A stretch of DNA of 64,000 bases from Arthrobacter sp. zg-Y820 (GTDB lineage: Bacteria; Actinomycetota; Actinomycetes; Actinomycetales; Micrococcaceae), in NCBI RefSeq assembly GCF_030142155.1, contig NZ_CP126247.1, positions 310,001 to 374,000 on the forward strand, read 5' to 3'. Under the pieces are notes generated by a model, which did no database searches, was not told where the DNA came from, and saw nothing but the letters and a program-made list of their open reading frames with translations. Every line of letters begins with the position of its first letter. Position 1 is the first letter of the stretch. This document shows positions 34,969 through 43,281 of this stretch, in pieces. The translations under genes were made by a program, and so were the position numbers.

Positions 34969-37188
34969 ATGGAATTCCAGCAAGAAACCCAAAACCCAGA
35001 CCCGCAGAACGGTTCGAACGCCGAGCGGGACGCCGCGCCGCAGGATGCCGCCGGCATCGTCGGGGAAGGCTCCGCAGCCGCCGATCCGGCGCTTCGGACC
35101 GAAGCCACCCGCCTGCTCCGGGCCCTGGTCGGCAACGACACCGCTGAGTTCCATGAGGGCCAGTACGAGGCCATTGAGGCACTCGTCGCCGGCGGACGGA
35201 GGGCCCTGGTGGTCCAGCGCACCGGGTGGGGCAAGTCCGCGGTGTATTTCGTGGCGAGCCTGCTGCTGCGTGCCCGCGGGGCGGGACCGACGCTGATCGT
35301 GTCCCCGCTGCTGGCGCTCATGCGCGACCAGGTGTCGGCAGCAGCCCGTGCCGGTGTCCGGGCCGTGGCCATCAACTCCGCCAACCAGCTGGAATGGCAG
35401 GATATCTCCGCCAAGCTGCAGGCGGACGAGGTGGACGTGCTGCTGGTGTCACCGGAGCGCCTGAACAACCCGGGTTTCCGGGAGACCCATCTGCCCGAGC
35501 TGATCCGCCGCTCCGGGCTGCTGGTGATCGATGAAGCGCACTGCATTTCGGACTGGGGCCATGACTTCCGGCCGGACTACCGGCGCATCCGCAGCCTGAT
35601 CGAGCAGCTGCCGGCCTCGGTGCCGGTGCTGGCCACCACCGCAACGGCCAACTCCCGGGTCGTGAAGGACGTGGAGGAGCAGCTGGCTTCCGGCGGTGAG
35701 GACGTCTTCACCATCCGCGGGGCGCTGGCCCGCCGGTCCCTGCGCCTGGGAGTGCTGCGGCTGCCCACCCCGAAAGCGCGGCTGGGCTGGCTCCTGACCC
35801 ACATCGACGAGCTGCCGGGCTCGGGCATCATCTATGCCCTCACGGTGTCCGCGGCCGAGGACACCGCCCGGCTGCTGCAGAAGGCCGGCCATCCCGTCGT
35901 CGCGTACACCGGACGCACGGACCCGGCCGACCGGGAGCAGGCCGAAGCGGCGCTGAAGAACAACGAGGTCAAGGCGCTGGTGGCCACCAGCGCGCTAGGC
36001 ATGGGCTTCGACAAGCCGGACCTGGGGTTCGTTGTCCATCTGGGCGCACCTTCTTCCCCCGTGGCGTACTACCAGCAGGTGGGCCGCGCCGGGCGTGGTA
36101 CCCCCAGCGCCGACGTCCTGCTGCTGCCGGGGACGGAGGACAAGGACATCTGGGAGTACTTCGCCACCTCCTCCATGCCGGCGGAGGGGCCGGCCAACGC
36201 CGTGCTGACGGAGCTGGCCTCGGGCGCCGTGATGTCCACCGGAGCTCTGGAAACGCGGGTCAACCTGAAACGCTCGCCGCTGGAGCTGCTGTTGAAGGTC
36301 CTGGCGGTGGACGGCGCGGTGGAGCGGGTGTCCGGCGGCTGGCGCGGCACCGGACAGCCCTGGAGTTATGACCGGGAGCGGTACGAGCGGATCTCCGCGG
36401 CGCGCGTGAAGGAACAGCAGGCCATGCTGGATTACGAAAGCACCACGGGCTGCCGCATGGAATTCCTGTCCGTCCAGCTCGACGATCCGGCCGCGGCCCC
36501 GTGCGGACGCTGCGACAATTGCGCCGGCCGCTGGTTCTCCGGCGAGGTGGCCGCCGAAGCCACCGATCACGCCGATCAGGCCCTGAGCCGGGTGGGCGTG
36601 GATGTGGACCCGCGCGGCATGTATCCCTCCGGCATGGACCGTCTGGGGGTGCCGGTAAAGGGAAAGATCAAGCCGGACCTGGCGCTGTCCACCGGACGGG
36701 CGCTGGCCCGCCTGACCGACTTGGGATGGGGCGGACGGCTGCGCGAGATTTTCGCTCCGGAGGCCGGCGACACCGTGGCGGATGAAGCCCTGTTGAAGGG
36801 CTGCGTGCAGGTGTTGGCGCAGTGGGGCTGGGAGGAGCGGCCGGTGGCCGTTGTCAGCATTCCGTCGCGGTCGCGTCCGCAGCTGGTCGGTTCCCTGGCA
36901 CACGGCATCTCCAGCCTGGGCCGCATCCCGTATCTGGGTGCCCTGCAGCTCCCGCACGGCGGTCCCACCGGCGGGTCGGGCGGCAACAGCGCCTTCCGGT
37001 TGGCTTCCGTCTGGGACCAGTTTGCCGTTCCCGAAGAAGGAGCGGCCTGGTTTGCGGCCAATCCCGGACCTGTCCTGCTGGTGGACGACTTTGCTGACAG
37101 CCGCTGGACCCTGACCGAAGCCGGCCGGGTGCTCAGGCAGGCCGGCGCGGCTTCCGTGCTGCCTTTTGTGCTGGCGCTGAAGGCATAG
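34969..37188 (+). CDS. recQ: RecQ-family ATP-dependent DNA helicase
   Basis: A 739-residue 3'-5' DNA helicase. Motif 0/I reads FHEGQYEAIEAL then QRTGWGKSAVYF (Walker A, about residue 85); motif II is VIDEAHCISDWGHDFRPDY near 190; later come ATTATANSRV, ALGMGFDKPDLGFVVH and QQVGRAGRG. The Cys set CGRCDNC near 512 is a short form of the RecQ zinc region. The C-terminal 220 residues are not a standard HRDC domain and may be specific to actinobacterial RecQ-like helicases. The first 45 residues are acidic and disordered. The 3' end overlaps the convergent GntR gene by 56 bp. Confidence 0.92.
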   Translation: MEFQQETQNPDPQNGSNAERDAAPQDAAGIVGEGSAAADPALRTEATRLLRALVGNDTAEFHEGQYEAIEALVAGGRRALVVQRTGWGKSAVYFVASLLLRARGAGPTLIVSPLLALMRDQVSAAARAGVRAVAINSANQLEWQDISAKLQADEVDVLLVSPERLNNPGFRETHLPELIRRSGLLVIDEAHCISDWGHDFRPDYRRIRSLIEQLPASVPVLATTATANSRVVKDVEEQLASGGEDVFTIRGALARRSLRLGVLRLPTPKARLGWLLTHIDELPGSGIIYALTVSAAEDTARLLQKAGHPVVAYTGRTDPADREQAEAALKNNEVKALVATSALGMGFDKPDLGFVVHLGAPSSPVAYYQQVGRAGRGTPSADVLLLPGTEDKDIWEYFATSSMPAEGPANAVLTELASGAVMSTGALETRVNLKRSPLELLLKVLAVDGAVERVSGGWRGTGQPWSYDRERYERISAARVKEQQAMLDYESTTGCRMEFLSVQLDDPAAAPCGRCDNCAGRWFSGEVAAEATDHADQALSRVGVDVDPRGMYPSGMDRLGVPVKGKIKPDLALSTGRALARLTDLGWGGRLREIFAPEAGDTVADEALLKGCVQVLAQWGWEERPVAVVSIPSRSRPQLVGSLAHGISSLGRIPYLGALQLPHGGPTGGSGGNSAFRLASVWDQFAVPEEGAAWFAANPGPVLLVDDFADSRWTLTEAGRVLRQAGAASVLPFVLALKA

Positions 37189-38218
37189 CGAACAGCTCGT
37201 ACAACGCCGGCTCGGGCGCGATCCGCGCAATCTGGGGAGCGGGAGCTGGAATGGGAGCGGGAGTGGGAGTGGGCCGGTTTGTCTGCGGCGGAACGGCCAC
37301 TTCCTCCCGGGGTTCGGGCATCCCGGAAGGAAGCGGTGCCGCCGCCTGCGTCCGAACCTTGGTGCGCACCGAAGCGGGCGCGCGAGCCGGCTTCGCCGGG
37401 GCCGGGGCCGGAACATTAACCGCCGGGGCCGGAACATTAACCGGGGCAGCGACTGCTGCCGGCTCCGGCGGCACCGGTACTGCTGCGACTGCTGCGCCTG
37501 CTGCCGGTTCCGGGCGGAACGCGGGAGTCTGGACCGCCCTGGTTTCTTCCGGCTGCCGGCGCAGCCACCGCTCGGTGGCCGCCACATGGACGGTCATGAG
37601 GGAACGGGCCAGCTCGGCGTCGCCCAGTGTCAGCGCCTCGAGAATGGCGGCATGCTCGCCGAGGACAGCGGACACCGCGCCGGCTTCTATAATCCGCTGC
37701 CAGGCCCGCAGCCGCAGCGCGCTGCCGGTCAGCGAATCCAGCAGCCCCGCCAGATAGGGGTTGCCCGAGGCGCGGGCAATCCGGGAATGGAACGTGAAGT
37801 CGTGGGCAGCCAGCTGGGCAGCGGTTGCCTGCGGTGGCACCGAATCCAGGCAGGTCCGCAGCGCTGCAAGCCCCCGGGCATCAATCCGAGCGGCGGCGTG
37901 GGCCGCGGCACCGGGTTCGAGGATGCGCCGAACCTCCAGAAGTTCCGGCGCGGAGGTTTCCTGATGGATCTCCACCATGAAGCCCATGGTTTCGGTCAGC
38001 AGACCGGGTTCCAGGCTGGTGACGTAGGTGCCGTCACCGCGCCGGACATCGAGGACGCGGATCAGCTCAAGCGCTTTGACCGCCTCCCGCAGCGAGCTTC
38101 GGGACAGGCCCAGCTGGTCGCTCAGCTCGTTCTCCGGAGGAAGCCGGTCACCAGCCTTGAGCCGCCCACTGATGAGCATTTCCTTGATCTTGGTAATCGC
38201 TTCATCGGTAACAGCCAC
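37133..38218 (-). CDS. GntR/FadR-type regulator with long Pro/Ala-rich tail
   Basis: A 361-residue transcription factor. Residues 1-70 are a GntR winged helix (LPPENELSDQLGLSRSSLRE, VRRGDGTYVT). Residues 80-215 are an FCD ligand domain with metal-type residues spread over EVRRILEPGA, AHDFTFHSRIARASGN and LGEHAAILEAL. FadR-type regulators normally end near residue 230. Here a further 125 or so residues are Pro/Ala/Val-rich (VNVPAPAVNVPAPAP) and end in a basic stretch (KAARKPRRPA). The tail coding sequence overlaps the 3' end of recQ by 56 bp on the other strand. The ligand is unknown; the crotonase gene lies upstream on the same strand. Confidence 0.88.
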   Translation of the reverse strand: MAVTDEAITKIKEMLISGRLKAGDRLPPENELSDQLGLSRSSLREAVKALELIRVLDVRRGDGTYVTSLEPGLLTETMGFMVEIHQETSAPELLEVRRILEPGAAAHAAARIDARGLAALRTCLDSVPPQATAAQLAAHDFTFHSRIARASGNPYLAGLLDSLTGSALRLRAWQRIIEAGAVSAVLGEHAAILEALTLGDAELARSLMTVHVAATERWLRRQPEETRAVQTPAFRPEPAAGAAVAAVPVPPEPAAVAAPVNVPAPAVNVPAPAPAKPARAPASVRTKVRTQAAAPLPSGMPEPREEVAVPPQTNRPTPTPAPIPAPAPQIARIAPEPALYELFAMPSAPAQKAARKPRRPA

Positions 38219-38289
38219 CCGACTATCTTAAGCGCCCGCGGCGGCAGGCTCAGACAGCCGGAGGGCAGGCCTCCGCCGCGGCAGGAACC

Positions 38290-39114
38290 TCAGTTGCCGG
38301 TAAAGACGGGCGGGCGGCGTTCGGCGAATGCGGTGGCTGCTTCATTGAAGTCACGGCTGGCCAGGAACGCCGAATTCCACAGCTGGACATAGTCCAGGCC
38401 CGATTGGACTGCGGCGTGCGGGCCGTGGTTCATGACGTGCTTAACGCCCTGGACCACGAGCGGAGGATTCGCGGCAACCACGGCGGCCAGCTCGCGTCCC
38501 CGGCCGACGACGTCGTCCGCCACTTCCGTGACCAGACCCAGCTGATGGGCGCGGTCGGCGCCGAAGTCCTCACCGGTCAGGGCGAGGTGTCGGGCGGGAC
38601 CTTCGCCGATGATGCCGGGCAGGCGCTGGAGAGAGCCCAAATCAGCAACAATGGCGACCCTCACCTCGCGCACGCTGAACACGGCAGACGGGGAGGCGAT
38701 GCGGATGTCCGCGGCAGCGATGACATCGATGGCGCCCCCGATGCACCACCCGTCCACCGCCGCGATGACCGGCTTGGCGCACCGGGCCAGAGAGCTGACG
38801 GAATCCTGCAGGTCCCTGATCCGGCGCCGGAATTCTTCGCGCCGGCGGGCATCCATGCCATCGGCGGCCAGCATCGGAGCAAAGACCGGTGCCATCGCCG
38901 GCAGATCCAGCCCGTAGCTGAAGTTCCCACCCGAGCCGTAGAGCAGGATGGCACGCACGGTGTCGTCCTCGCTGAGGGCACCAAAAACGTCGGGGAGCTC
39001 CTTCCAAAAATCCGGCCCCATGGCGTTGCCCTTCGAGGGGCCGATGAGCTCGACCTCCGCAATGCCTTCGGCAACATGCACGCGCAGTGAACGCAGGGGA
39101 GTGGTGGGGCTCAT
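38290..39114 (-). CDS. Enoyl-CoA hydratase/isomerase family, dienoyl-CoA isomerase-like
   Basis: A 274-residue crotonase-fold enzyme acting on acyl-CoA thioesters in the cytoplasm. Oxyanion-hole segments are SGGNFSYGLDLPAM and VDGWCIGGAIDVIAAADIR. The following VFSVREVRVAIVADLGSLQR corresponds closely to the active-site stretch of delta3,5-delta2,4-dienoyl-CoA isomerases, with the Glu and the late Asp kept. That favours an isomerase role in oxidation of unsaturated fatty acids over hydration. The ATG at 39114 is used. It lies 71 bp upstream of the GntR/FadR-type gene on the same strand, so that regulator may control it. Confidence 0.88.
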   Translation of the reverse strand: MSPTTPLRSLRVHVAEGIAEVELIGPSKGNAMGPDFWKELPDVFGALSEDDTVRAILLYGSGGNFSYGLDLPAMAPVFAPMLAADGMDARRREEFRRRIRDLQDSVSSLARCAKPVIAAVDGWCIGGAIDVIAAADIRIASPSAVFSVREVRVAIVADLGSLQRLPGIIGEGPARHLALTGEDFGADRAHQLGLVTEVADDVVGRGRELAAVVAANPPLVVQGVKHVMNHGPHAAVQSGLDYVQLWNSAFLASRDFNEAATAFAERRPPVFTGN

Positions 39115-39200
39115 GGCATCTCCGTCGATCGGCGGTCGGTTCGCAGGTCAATATACCGGCCTGAAGGTTCCGGTGCCGTGGGCGAAGCTAGGATCGTTGT

Positions 39201-39992
39201 ATGGAGTTTCTGGTGATTGTTCTGTTTGTCGTGGCCATTGTTGTGGTGAATTTCGTGGTGAGTCGTGCCCAGCGCCGGAAAAAGCAGGTCCACGGAGACG
39301 GGCCGGACGCGAACGGGGCAGAGCAGGAGCAGCCGCGCACCGCGAAGCAGTTCAAGCCTCCCCGCAAAGCAACCGGAGCCAAGGCCGCATCGGCCGGTCC
39401 CCGGACCTCCGTGGAGGCGGCGCGGGAAGCCAACGCCCGGCTCGACGCCGCCCAGCACCAGCAGGTGTACGCCGCCATCGCGCAGGGCCGCCCCATACAG
39501 GCCGTAAAACTCTATGCGCAGTTCACCGGAGTCGGTGTTCGGGCCGCGGGTGCTGCCGTGGAAAACCTGGCCACGCATCCCCAGCCGTTCCAACCTCCGC
39601 GTCCGGCAGCTCCGGTCCAGGAAGCACCGTCAGCACCGGGCGCACCGTCAGCACCGGGCGAGCAGGGGAAAACGGCTGCCGCTCCCGGCAGTGATGTCGA
39701 TGCGCCGGACACCTCCCGTCCTGCGGACCCCGGCGCGGGCCGGGACAGCGCCCATCCGGAAGGCTCCGCCGGCTCGGACCCCGACAGCTCCTCGGCACCG
39801 ACAAATACCCCGACACCGAAAAGTACCCCGGCACCGAAAAGTACCCCGGCACCGAAAAGTACCCCGGCACCGAAAAGTACCCCGGCACCGGCCGGGAAGC
39901 CCCAAGGCGGGCCGGCAGACAAGACGCCCTCCACACCCGAAGAAGATGAAATCAGCAAGTGGGTCAAGGATCTGCGGCCGGAAGACTTCTAA
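39201..39992 (+). CDS. Membrane-anchored protein with L7/L12-like segment and PKSTPA repeats
   Basis: A 263-residue protein. Residues 1-20 (MEFLVIVLFVVAIVVVNFVV) form one membrane helix followed by basic residues (SRAQRRKKQ), so the remainder is probably cytoplasmic. A helical segment near residues 85-120 (VYAAIAQGRPIQAVKLYAQF, TGVGVRAAGAAVENLA) resembles the ribosomal L7/L12 C-terminal pattern found in several small actinobacterial proteins. The following 130 residues are low-complexity, with five 6-residue units encoded by an 18-bp tandem repeat, then an acidic end (SKWVKDLRPEDF). Function unknown. Confidence 0.75.
   Translation: MEFLVIVLFVVAIVVVNFVVSRAQRRKKQVHGDGPDANGAEQEQPRTAKQFKPPRKATGAKAASAGPRTSVEAAREANARLDAAQHQQVYAAIAQGRPIQAVKLYAQFTGVGVRAAGAAVENLATHPQPFQPPRPAAPVQEAPSAPGAPSAPGEQGKTAAAPGSDVDAPDTSRPADPGAGRDSAHPEGSAGSDPDSSSAPTNTPTPKSTPAPKSTPAPKSTPAPKSTPAPAGKPQGGPADKTPSTPEEDEISKWVKDLRPEDF
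39795..39884. repeat. 18-bp tandem repeat inside a coding region
   Basis: Five in-frame 18-bp units of the type GCACCGAAAAGTACCCCG; the last three are identical, the second differs at one base and the first at several. They encode APTNTP, TPKSTP and three APKSTP. The nearly identical copies suggest recent slippage, so the copy number may vary between strains. Confidence 0.9.
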
Positions 39993-40044
39993 CGCCTGCC
40001 CCGCGCCGCCACTGAGTCATTCCATCTGCGTCATTCCACCTGGG

Positions 40045-41067
40045 TCAGTCCAGTTCCCGCGCCCGTTGGTTGCGCCCGTCTGCTCCATACGGGTAGTTGC
40101 CGACTGCGGGTCGGCTGAGATCGGTGAGCCGCTGCAGCTCGCCGGCTGAGAGCTGCAGCGCGGCGGCACCCAGATTATCGGTGAGCTGCTCGACACTGCG
40201 CGCCCCCAGGATCACCGAGGTCACCCCCGGTTGCGCGGCGAGCCAGGCGAGGGAAACCTGCGCCGAACTGGCGCTGTGGGCGGAGGCGATGGTTTTGACC
40301 GCGTCAAGGATCTGCCAGGTCCGGTCGTTGTTGCTGCGCAGATCCCAGCCCTGGAACTGCCGGGTGGGGTTGTCTCCGACGCGGGTCTTGCCGGCGGGGA
40401 CCGTTTCGCGGCGGTACTTTCCGGTGAGCCAGCCGCCGGCCAGCGGTGACCAGGGCAGCAGGCCCAGTCCGGCGTCGACCGCTGCCGGCACCACTTCGGA
40501 CTCGATTTCGCGTTCCAGCAGGTTGTACTGCGGCTGCAGCGTGACCGGTTCGTTCCAGCCGTGCGCCCGCGCGGTGTACACGGCCTTCGTCAGCTGCCAG
40601 CCGGTGAAGTTGGAGAGCCCGTAGTAACTGATTTTTCCGGCGGTAACAACGTCCTGCAGGAAACCGAGGCTTTCCGCCAGCGGGGTCAGCGGATCCCAGG
40701 AGTGCAGCTGGTACAGGTCGATGTGGTCCACTCCCAGCCGTTTGAGCGAGGCGTCCAGCGCCTGGCGCAGGTGCCGGCGCGAGGTGCCCAGGTCATTGGG
40801 CCCGGCCCCCATCGGAAACCGGCCCTTGGTGGCGAGCACAACGTTCCGCGCCGCCTCGGGCCGGGCCGAGAGCCAGTGGCCGATGATCTCCTCGGAAGCG
40901 CCGGTGGTGTAGACGTCGGCGGTGTCGATGAAGTTTCCGCCGGCTTCCACATACGTGTTCAACAGGTTGTGGGACACCCGCTGGTCGGATTCGTTGCCAA
41001 AGGTCATGGTGCCGAGGGCGTAGCTGCTGACGACGGTGCCGCTGCGGCCCAGGAGGCGCATTTCCAT
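40045..41067 (-). CDS. Aldo/keto reductase
   Basis: A 340-residue NADPH-dependent reductase of the AKR superfamily (TIM barrel). Visible: GTMTFGNE near residue 18; FIDTADVYTTGASEEIIG with catalytic Asp and Tyr near 50; LATKGRF with catalytic Lys near 80; DLYQLHSWDP with catalytic His near 120; and the C-terminal cofactor site SVILGARSVEQL. The catalytic tetrad is complete. The substrate is unknown and is typically an aldehyde, ketone or sugar. The ATG at 41067 follows AAGGA at good spacing, better than the frame start further upstream. Single gene. Confidence 0.93.
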   Translation of the reverse strand: MEMRLLGRSGTVVSSYALGTMTFGNESDQRVSHNLLNTYVEAGGNFIDTADVYTTGASEEIIGHWLSARPEAARNVVLATKGRFPMGAGPNDLGTSRRHLRQALDASLKRLGVDHIDLYQLHSWDPLTPLAESLGFLQDVVTAGKISYYGLSNFTGWQLTKAVYTARAHGWNEPVTLQPQYNLLEREIESEVVPAAVDAGLGLLPWSPLAGGWLTGKYRRETVPAGKTRVGDNPTRQFQGWDLRSNNDRTWQILDAVKTIASAHSASSAQVSLAWLAAQPGVTSVILGARSVEQLTDNLGAAALQLSAGELQRLTDLSRPAVGNYPYGADGRNQRARELD

Positions 41068-41164
41068 GGAGAGTCCTTTGACTGGCAGGTGACGGGCAGG
41101 TGACGGGCAGAGCTTCACGACCGGGATGCCATACTATCCGCGGCCGGACTCCCTGTCCGCAGCC

Positions 41165-42361
41165 TCACCCGTTGGATTGAAGGATGACCCCCATTCTTGC
41201 GTACTCAGCAATCTCTTGGGCGGTGTAGCCGTACTGGGACAAGATTTCACCGGTGTGTTCCCCAAGCACAGGCGGCGCGGAGATCAGCCACTCGTCATCT
41301 CCGGTATCTGCCGGCCGCCCCAGCACCCGCATCTCACCCAACGTGAGGTGGTTGACCGTTCCGGTGAGTTCCAGTTCGGCCGCCAGCGGATGGCGAAAGA
41401 CTTCGTCGACACCCAACACCGGTCCGCAGGGAACACCGGCGTCATTTATCGCTTTGATCCAGGTGGCCGAATCGTCGAGGGCGAGTTGCTCCTCCATCAG
41501 TCCCCGCAATACGACCCGATGCGCCAAGCGGAGCTCGTTCGTGCCGAACCTGGGGTCTTTCACCAGATGCCCCAGGTCCAGTGCATCGGCGAGCTTCTCC
41601 CACATTCGCTGGTTGCCCGACGCAATGGTGACGTATCCGTCCCCGGTCTTGAAGGTGCCCTGAGGAAAAATCAGCGGGTGGTCATTCCCTTCCCTGGACG
41701 CGACCATTCCCAGACTGAGGAACTTCTGGGCCTGGTACGTCATCAGGAAGGTCATGGACTGCATCAGGGAGGTGGAAACCATTCCCCCGGAGCCGGTCTT
41801 GTCCCGTTCGAGGAGCTTGGCCAGAACGGCGAACCCTGCAATCAGTCCGGTACTGGTATCCGCTACGGGAATGCCAGCCCTCAGCGGCCCGGTGGCATCG
41901 GTGCCGGTAACGCTCATGAAACCGCTCATTCCCTGGGCGTTCTGATCAAAACCGGCCATGGAGGACCCTGCGGGCCCGCTGCCAAATCCACTGATGGAGC
42001 AGTAAACCAAACGCGGGTTTGTTGTGGAAAGGGCCTCGAAGGAAAGGCCCATCCGTGCCATGGTCCCCGGTTTAAAGTTCTCGATGACGACGTCGCAGGT
42101 CGCCGCGATCCTTTTCACCGCTGCCAGTCCTTCAGCAGACCGGAGGTCCACGGCGAGGGACCGCTTGTTGCGGTTGGCGGACATGAAGTAGACGCTCTCT
42201 CCGCCATCGACAAACGGGCCGGACTGCCGCGAAGGGTCGCCGTCCGGCAGCGCCTCGACCTTGATGACTTCAGCCCCCTGGTCGGCAAGCATCATGCTGG
42301 CAGTCGGACCGGCAATGTAGCGCGAAAGATCGAGGACAACCAATCCCTCGAGGGGCCTCAT
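41165..42361 (-). CDS. CaiB/BaiF family (type III) CoA-transferase
   Basis: A 398-residue family III CoA-transferase, which moves CoA between carboxylic acids through an Asp anhydride intermediate. Family elements are LVVLDLSRYIAGPTASMMLA, GAEVIKVEAL, ANRNKRSLAVDL and VVIENFKPGTMARMG, then FDQNAQGMSGFMSVTG near residue 140 and GDGYVTIASGNQRMWEKLA. Length is normal. It overlaps the upstream enoyl-CoA hydratase by 4 bases (ATGA), and a dicarboxylate transporter heads the same strand. It therefore probably activates an imported carboxylate to its CoA ester for the hydratase. The actual acid is unknown. Confidence 0.92.
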   Translation of the reverse strand: MRPLEGLVVLDLSRYIAGPTASMMLADQGAEVIKVEALPDGDPSRQSGPFVDGGESVYFMSANRNKRSLAVDLRSAEGLAAVKRIAATCDVVIENFKPGTMARMGLSFEALSTTNPRLVYCSISGFGSGPAGSSMAGFDQNAQGMSGFMSVTGTDATGPLRAGIPVADTSTGLIAGFAVLAKLLERDKTGSGGMVSTSLMQSMTFLMTYQAQKFLSLGMVASREGNDHPLIFPQGTFKTGDGYVTIASGNQRMWEKLADALDLGHLVKDPRFGTNELRLAHRVVLRGLMEEQLALDDSATWIKAINDAGVPCGPVLGVDEVFRHPLAAELELTGTVNHLTLGEMRVLGRPADTGDDEWLISAPPVLGEHTGEILSQYGYTAQEIAEYARMGVILQSNG

Positions 42362-43248
42362 TTCACTGAATCCGCGCTGTGGACAACGTCGCCGAAAGCC
42401 GGAGGCCGTTTACCGAGAAAAGCAGCAACGCCCTCCCTGAGATCGGCACCGTCGTAGGCCCGCAGCATGAGGTCCTGCACTCTTTCCGCCGCCAGGTCGT
42501 TGACCTCCCCAGCCAAATCGGTGACCACCTTCGCCGCTGTCATGGTGGTCGCGGAGGAAGACGTTATCGCAGCCACGAGTGTGGAAATACTCGCTGTGAG
42601 TTCCCCGGCCGGCACCACTTTGTCGACCAAACCCATCCTCAAGGCCTCCTCCGCGGAAAGCAGCTCTCCGCTGAAAAGAAGGCGCTTGAGTCCGTTCACG
42701 CCGATATGGCGGACCAACAGCCGTGACTCCGTCAGCCCGAGGATGACGCCGAGCCTGCCCACAGGGATTCCAATGGACAGGTTGTCGGCGGCGATCCGAA
42801 GGTCGCAGGCCGAGGCCAACTCGCAGCCGCCGCCCACCGCGAAGCCCTGAAGCATGGCCAGTGTGGGAATCTCGGTGCCTGCTATGACACGCAGGGTCCG
42901 GGAGAGCTGGGCGTTGTAGGAGGCTGCCTGCGCGGCGGTGGACCGGACCGCCGGGAACTCGCTGATGTCGGCCCCGGCGGCAAAGGCCGCGGTGCCCGCG
43001 CCCCGCAGCACGATGGCTCGCAGCCGGGGATTTGCGGACAGACTGGTGAACACCTCTTCGAGCTCCCGCCACATCCCAAGAGAGAGCGCATTGCGTGAGC
43101 GGCCGCTCGTGATGGCCACCACGGCCACCTCTTCCTCGGTTCGGCATAAGATTCCAGCCGGCACATTGCCGTCGGGCGAATCGAAGGACGATAGCAGGTT
43201 GTCGATCAAAGGAGATCCTGACTCTTCAAGGTTGGGTGTTCGCGGCAT
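42358..43248 (-). CDS. Enoyl-CoA hydratase/isomerase family protein
   Basis: A 296-residue crotonase-fold enzyme. The oxyanion-hole segments are AAFAAGADISEF and LQGFAVGGGCELASACDLR. The following region IGIPVGRLGVILGLTES has Gly/Val where hydratases usually have their catalytic Glu residues, so isomerase, hydrolase or lyase chemistry is possible. The first 35 residues extend beyond the usual start and contain polar sequence (EESGSPLIDNLLSSF). The gene overlaps the CoA-transferase by 4 bases and begins 33 bp after the transporter stop, making a three-gene operon for an imported acid. Confidence 0.9.
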   Translation of the reverse strand: MPRTPNLEESGSPLIDNLLSSFDSPDGNVPAGILCRTEEEVAVVAITSGRSRNALSLGMWRELEEVFTSLSANPRLRAIVLRGAGTAAFAAGADISEFPAVRSTAAQAASYNAQLSRTLRVIAGTEIPTLAMLQGFAVGGGCELASACDLRIAADNLSIGIPVGRLGVILGLTESRLLVRHIGVNGLKRLLFSGELLSAEEALRMGLVDKVVPAGELTASISTLVAAITSSSATTMTAAKVVTDLAGEVNDLAAERVQDLMLRAYDGADLREGVAAFLGKRPPAFGDVVHSADSVK

Positions 43249-43281
43249 TGGTGGATATTCGACTGACGGGTGCAGCCACGC

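Noticed and set aside
35995..37587. 530-codon open frame on the minus strand
   Set aside because: It spans the recQ C-terminus and the GntR tail in a frame with Arg/Pro-rich low-complexity translation; both real genes explain the DNA.
39795..39884. Tandem 18-mers considered as regulatory iterons
   Set aside because: They are in frame inside a coding region and encode a regular peptide repeat, so slippage in coding DNA is the simpler explanation.
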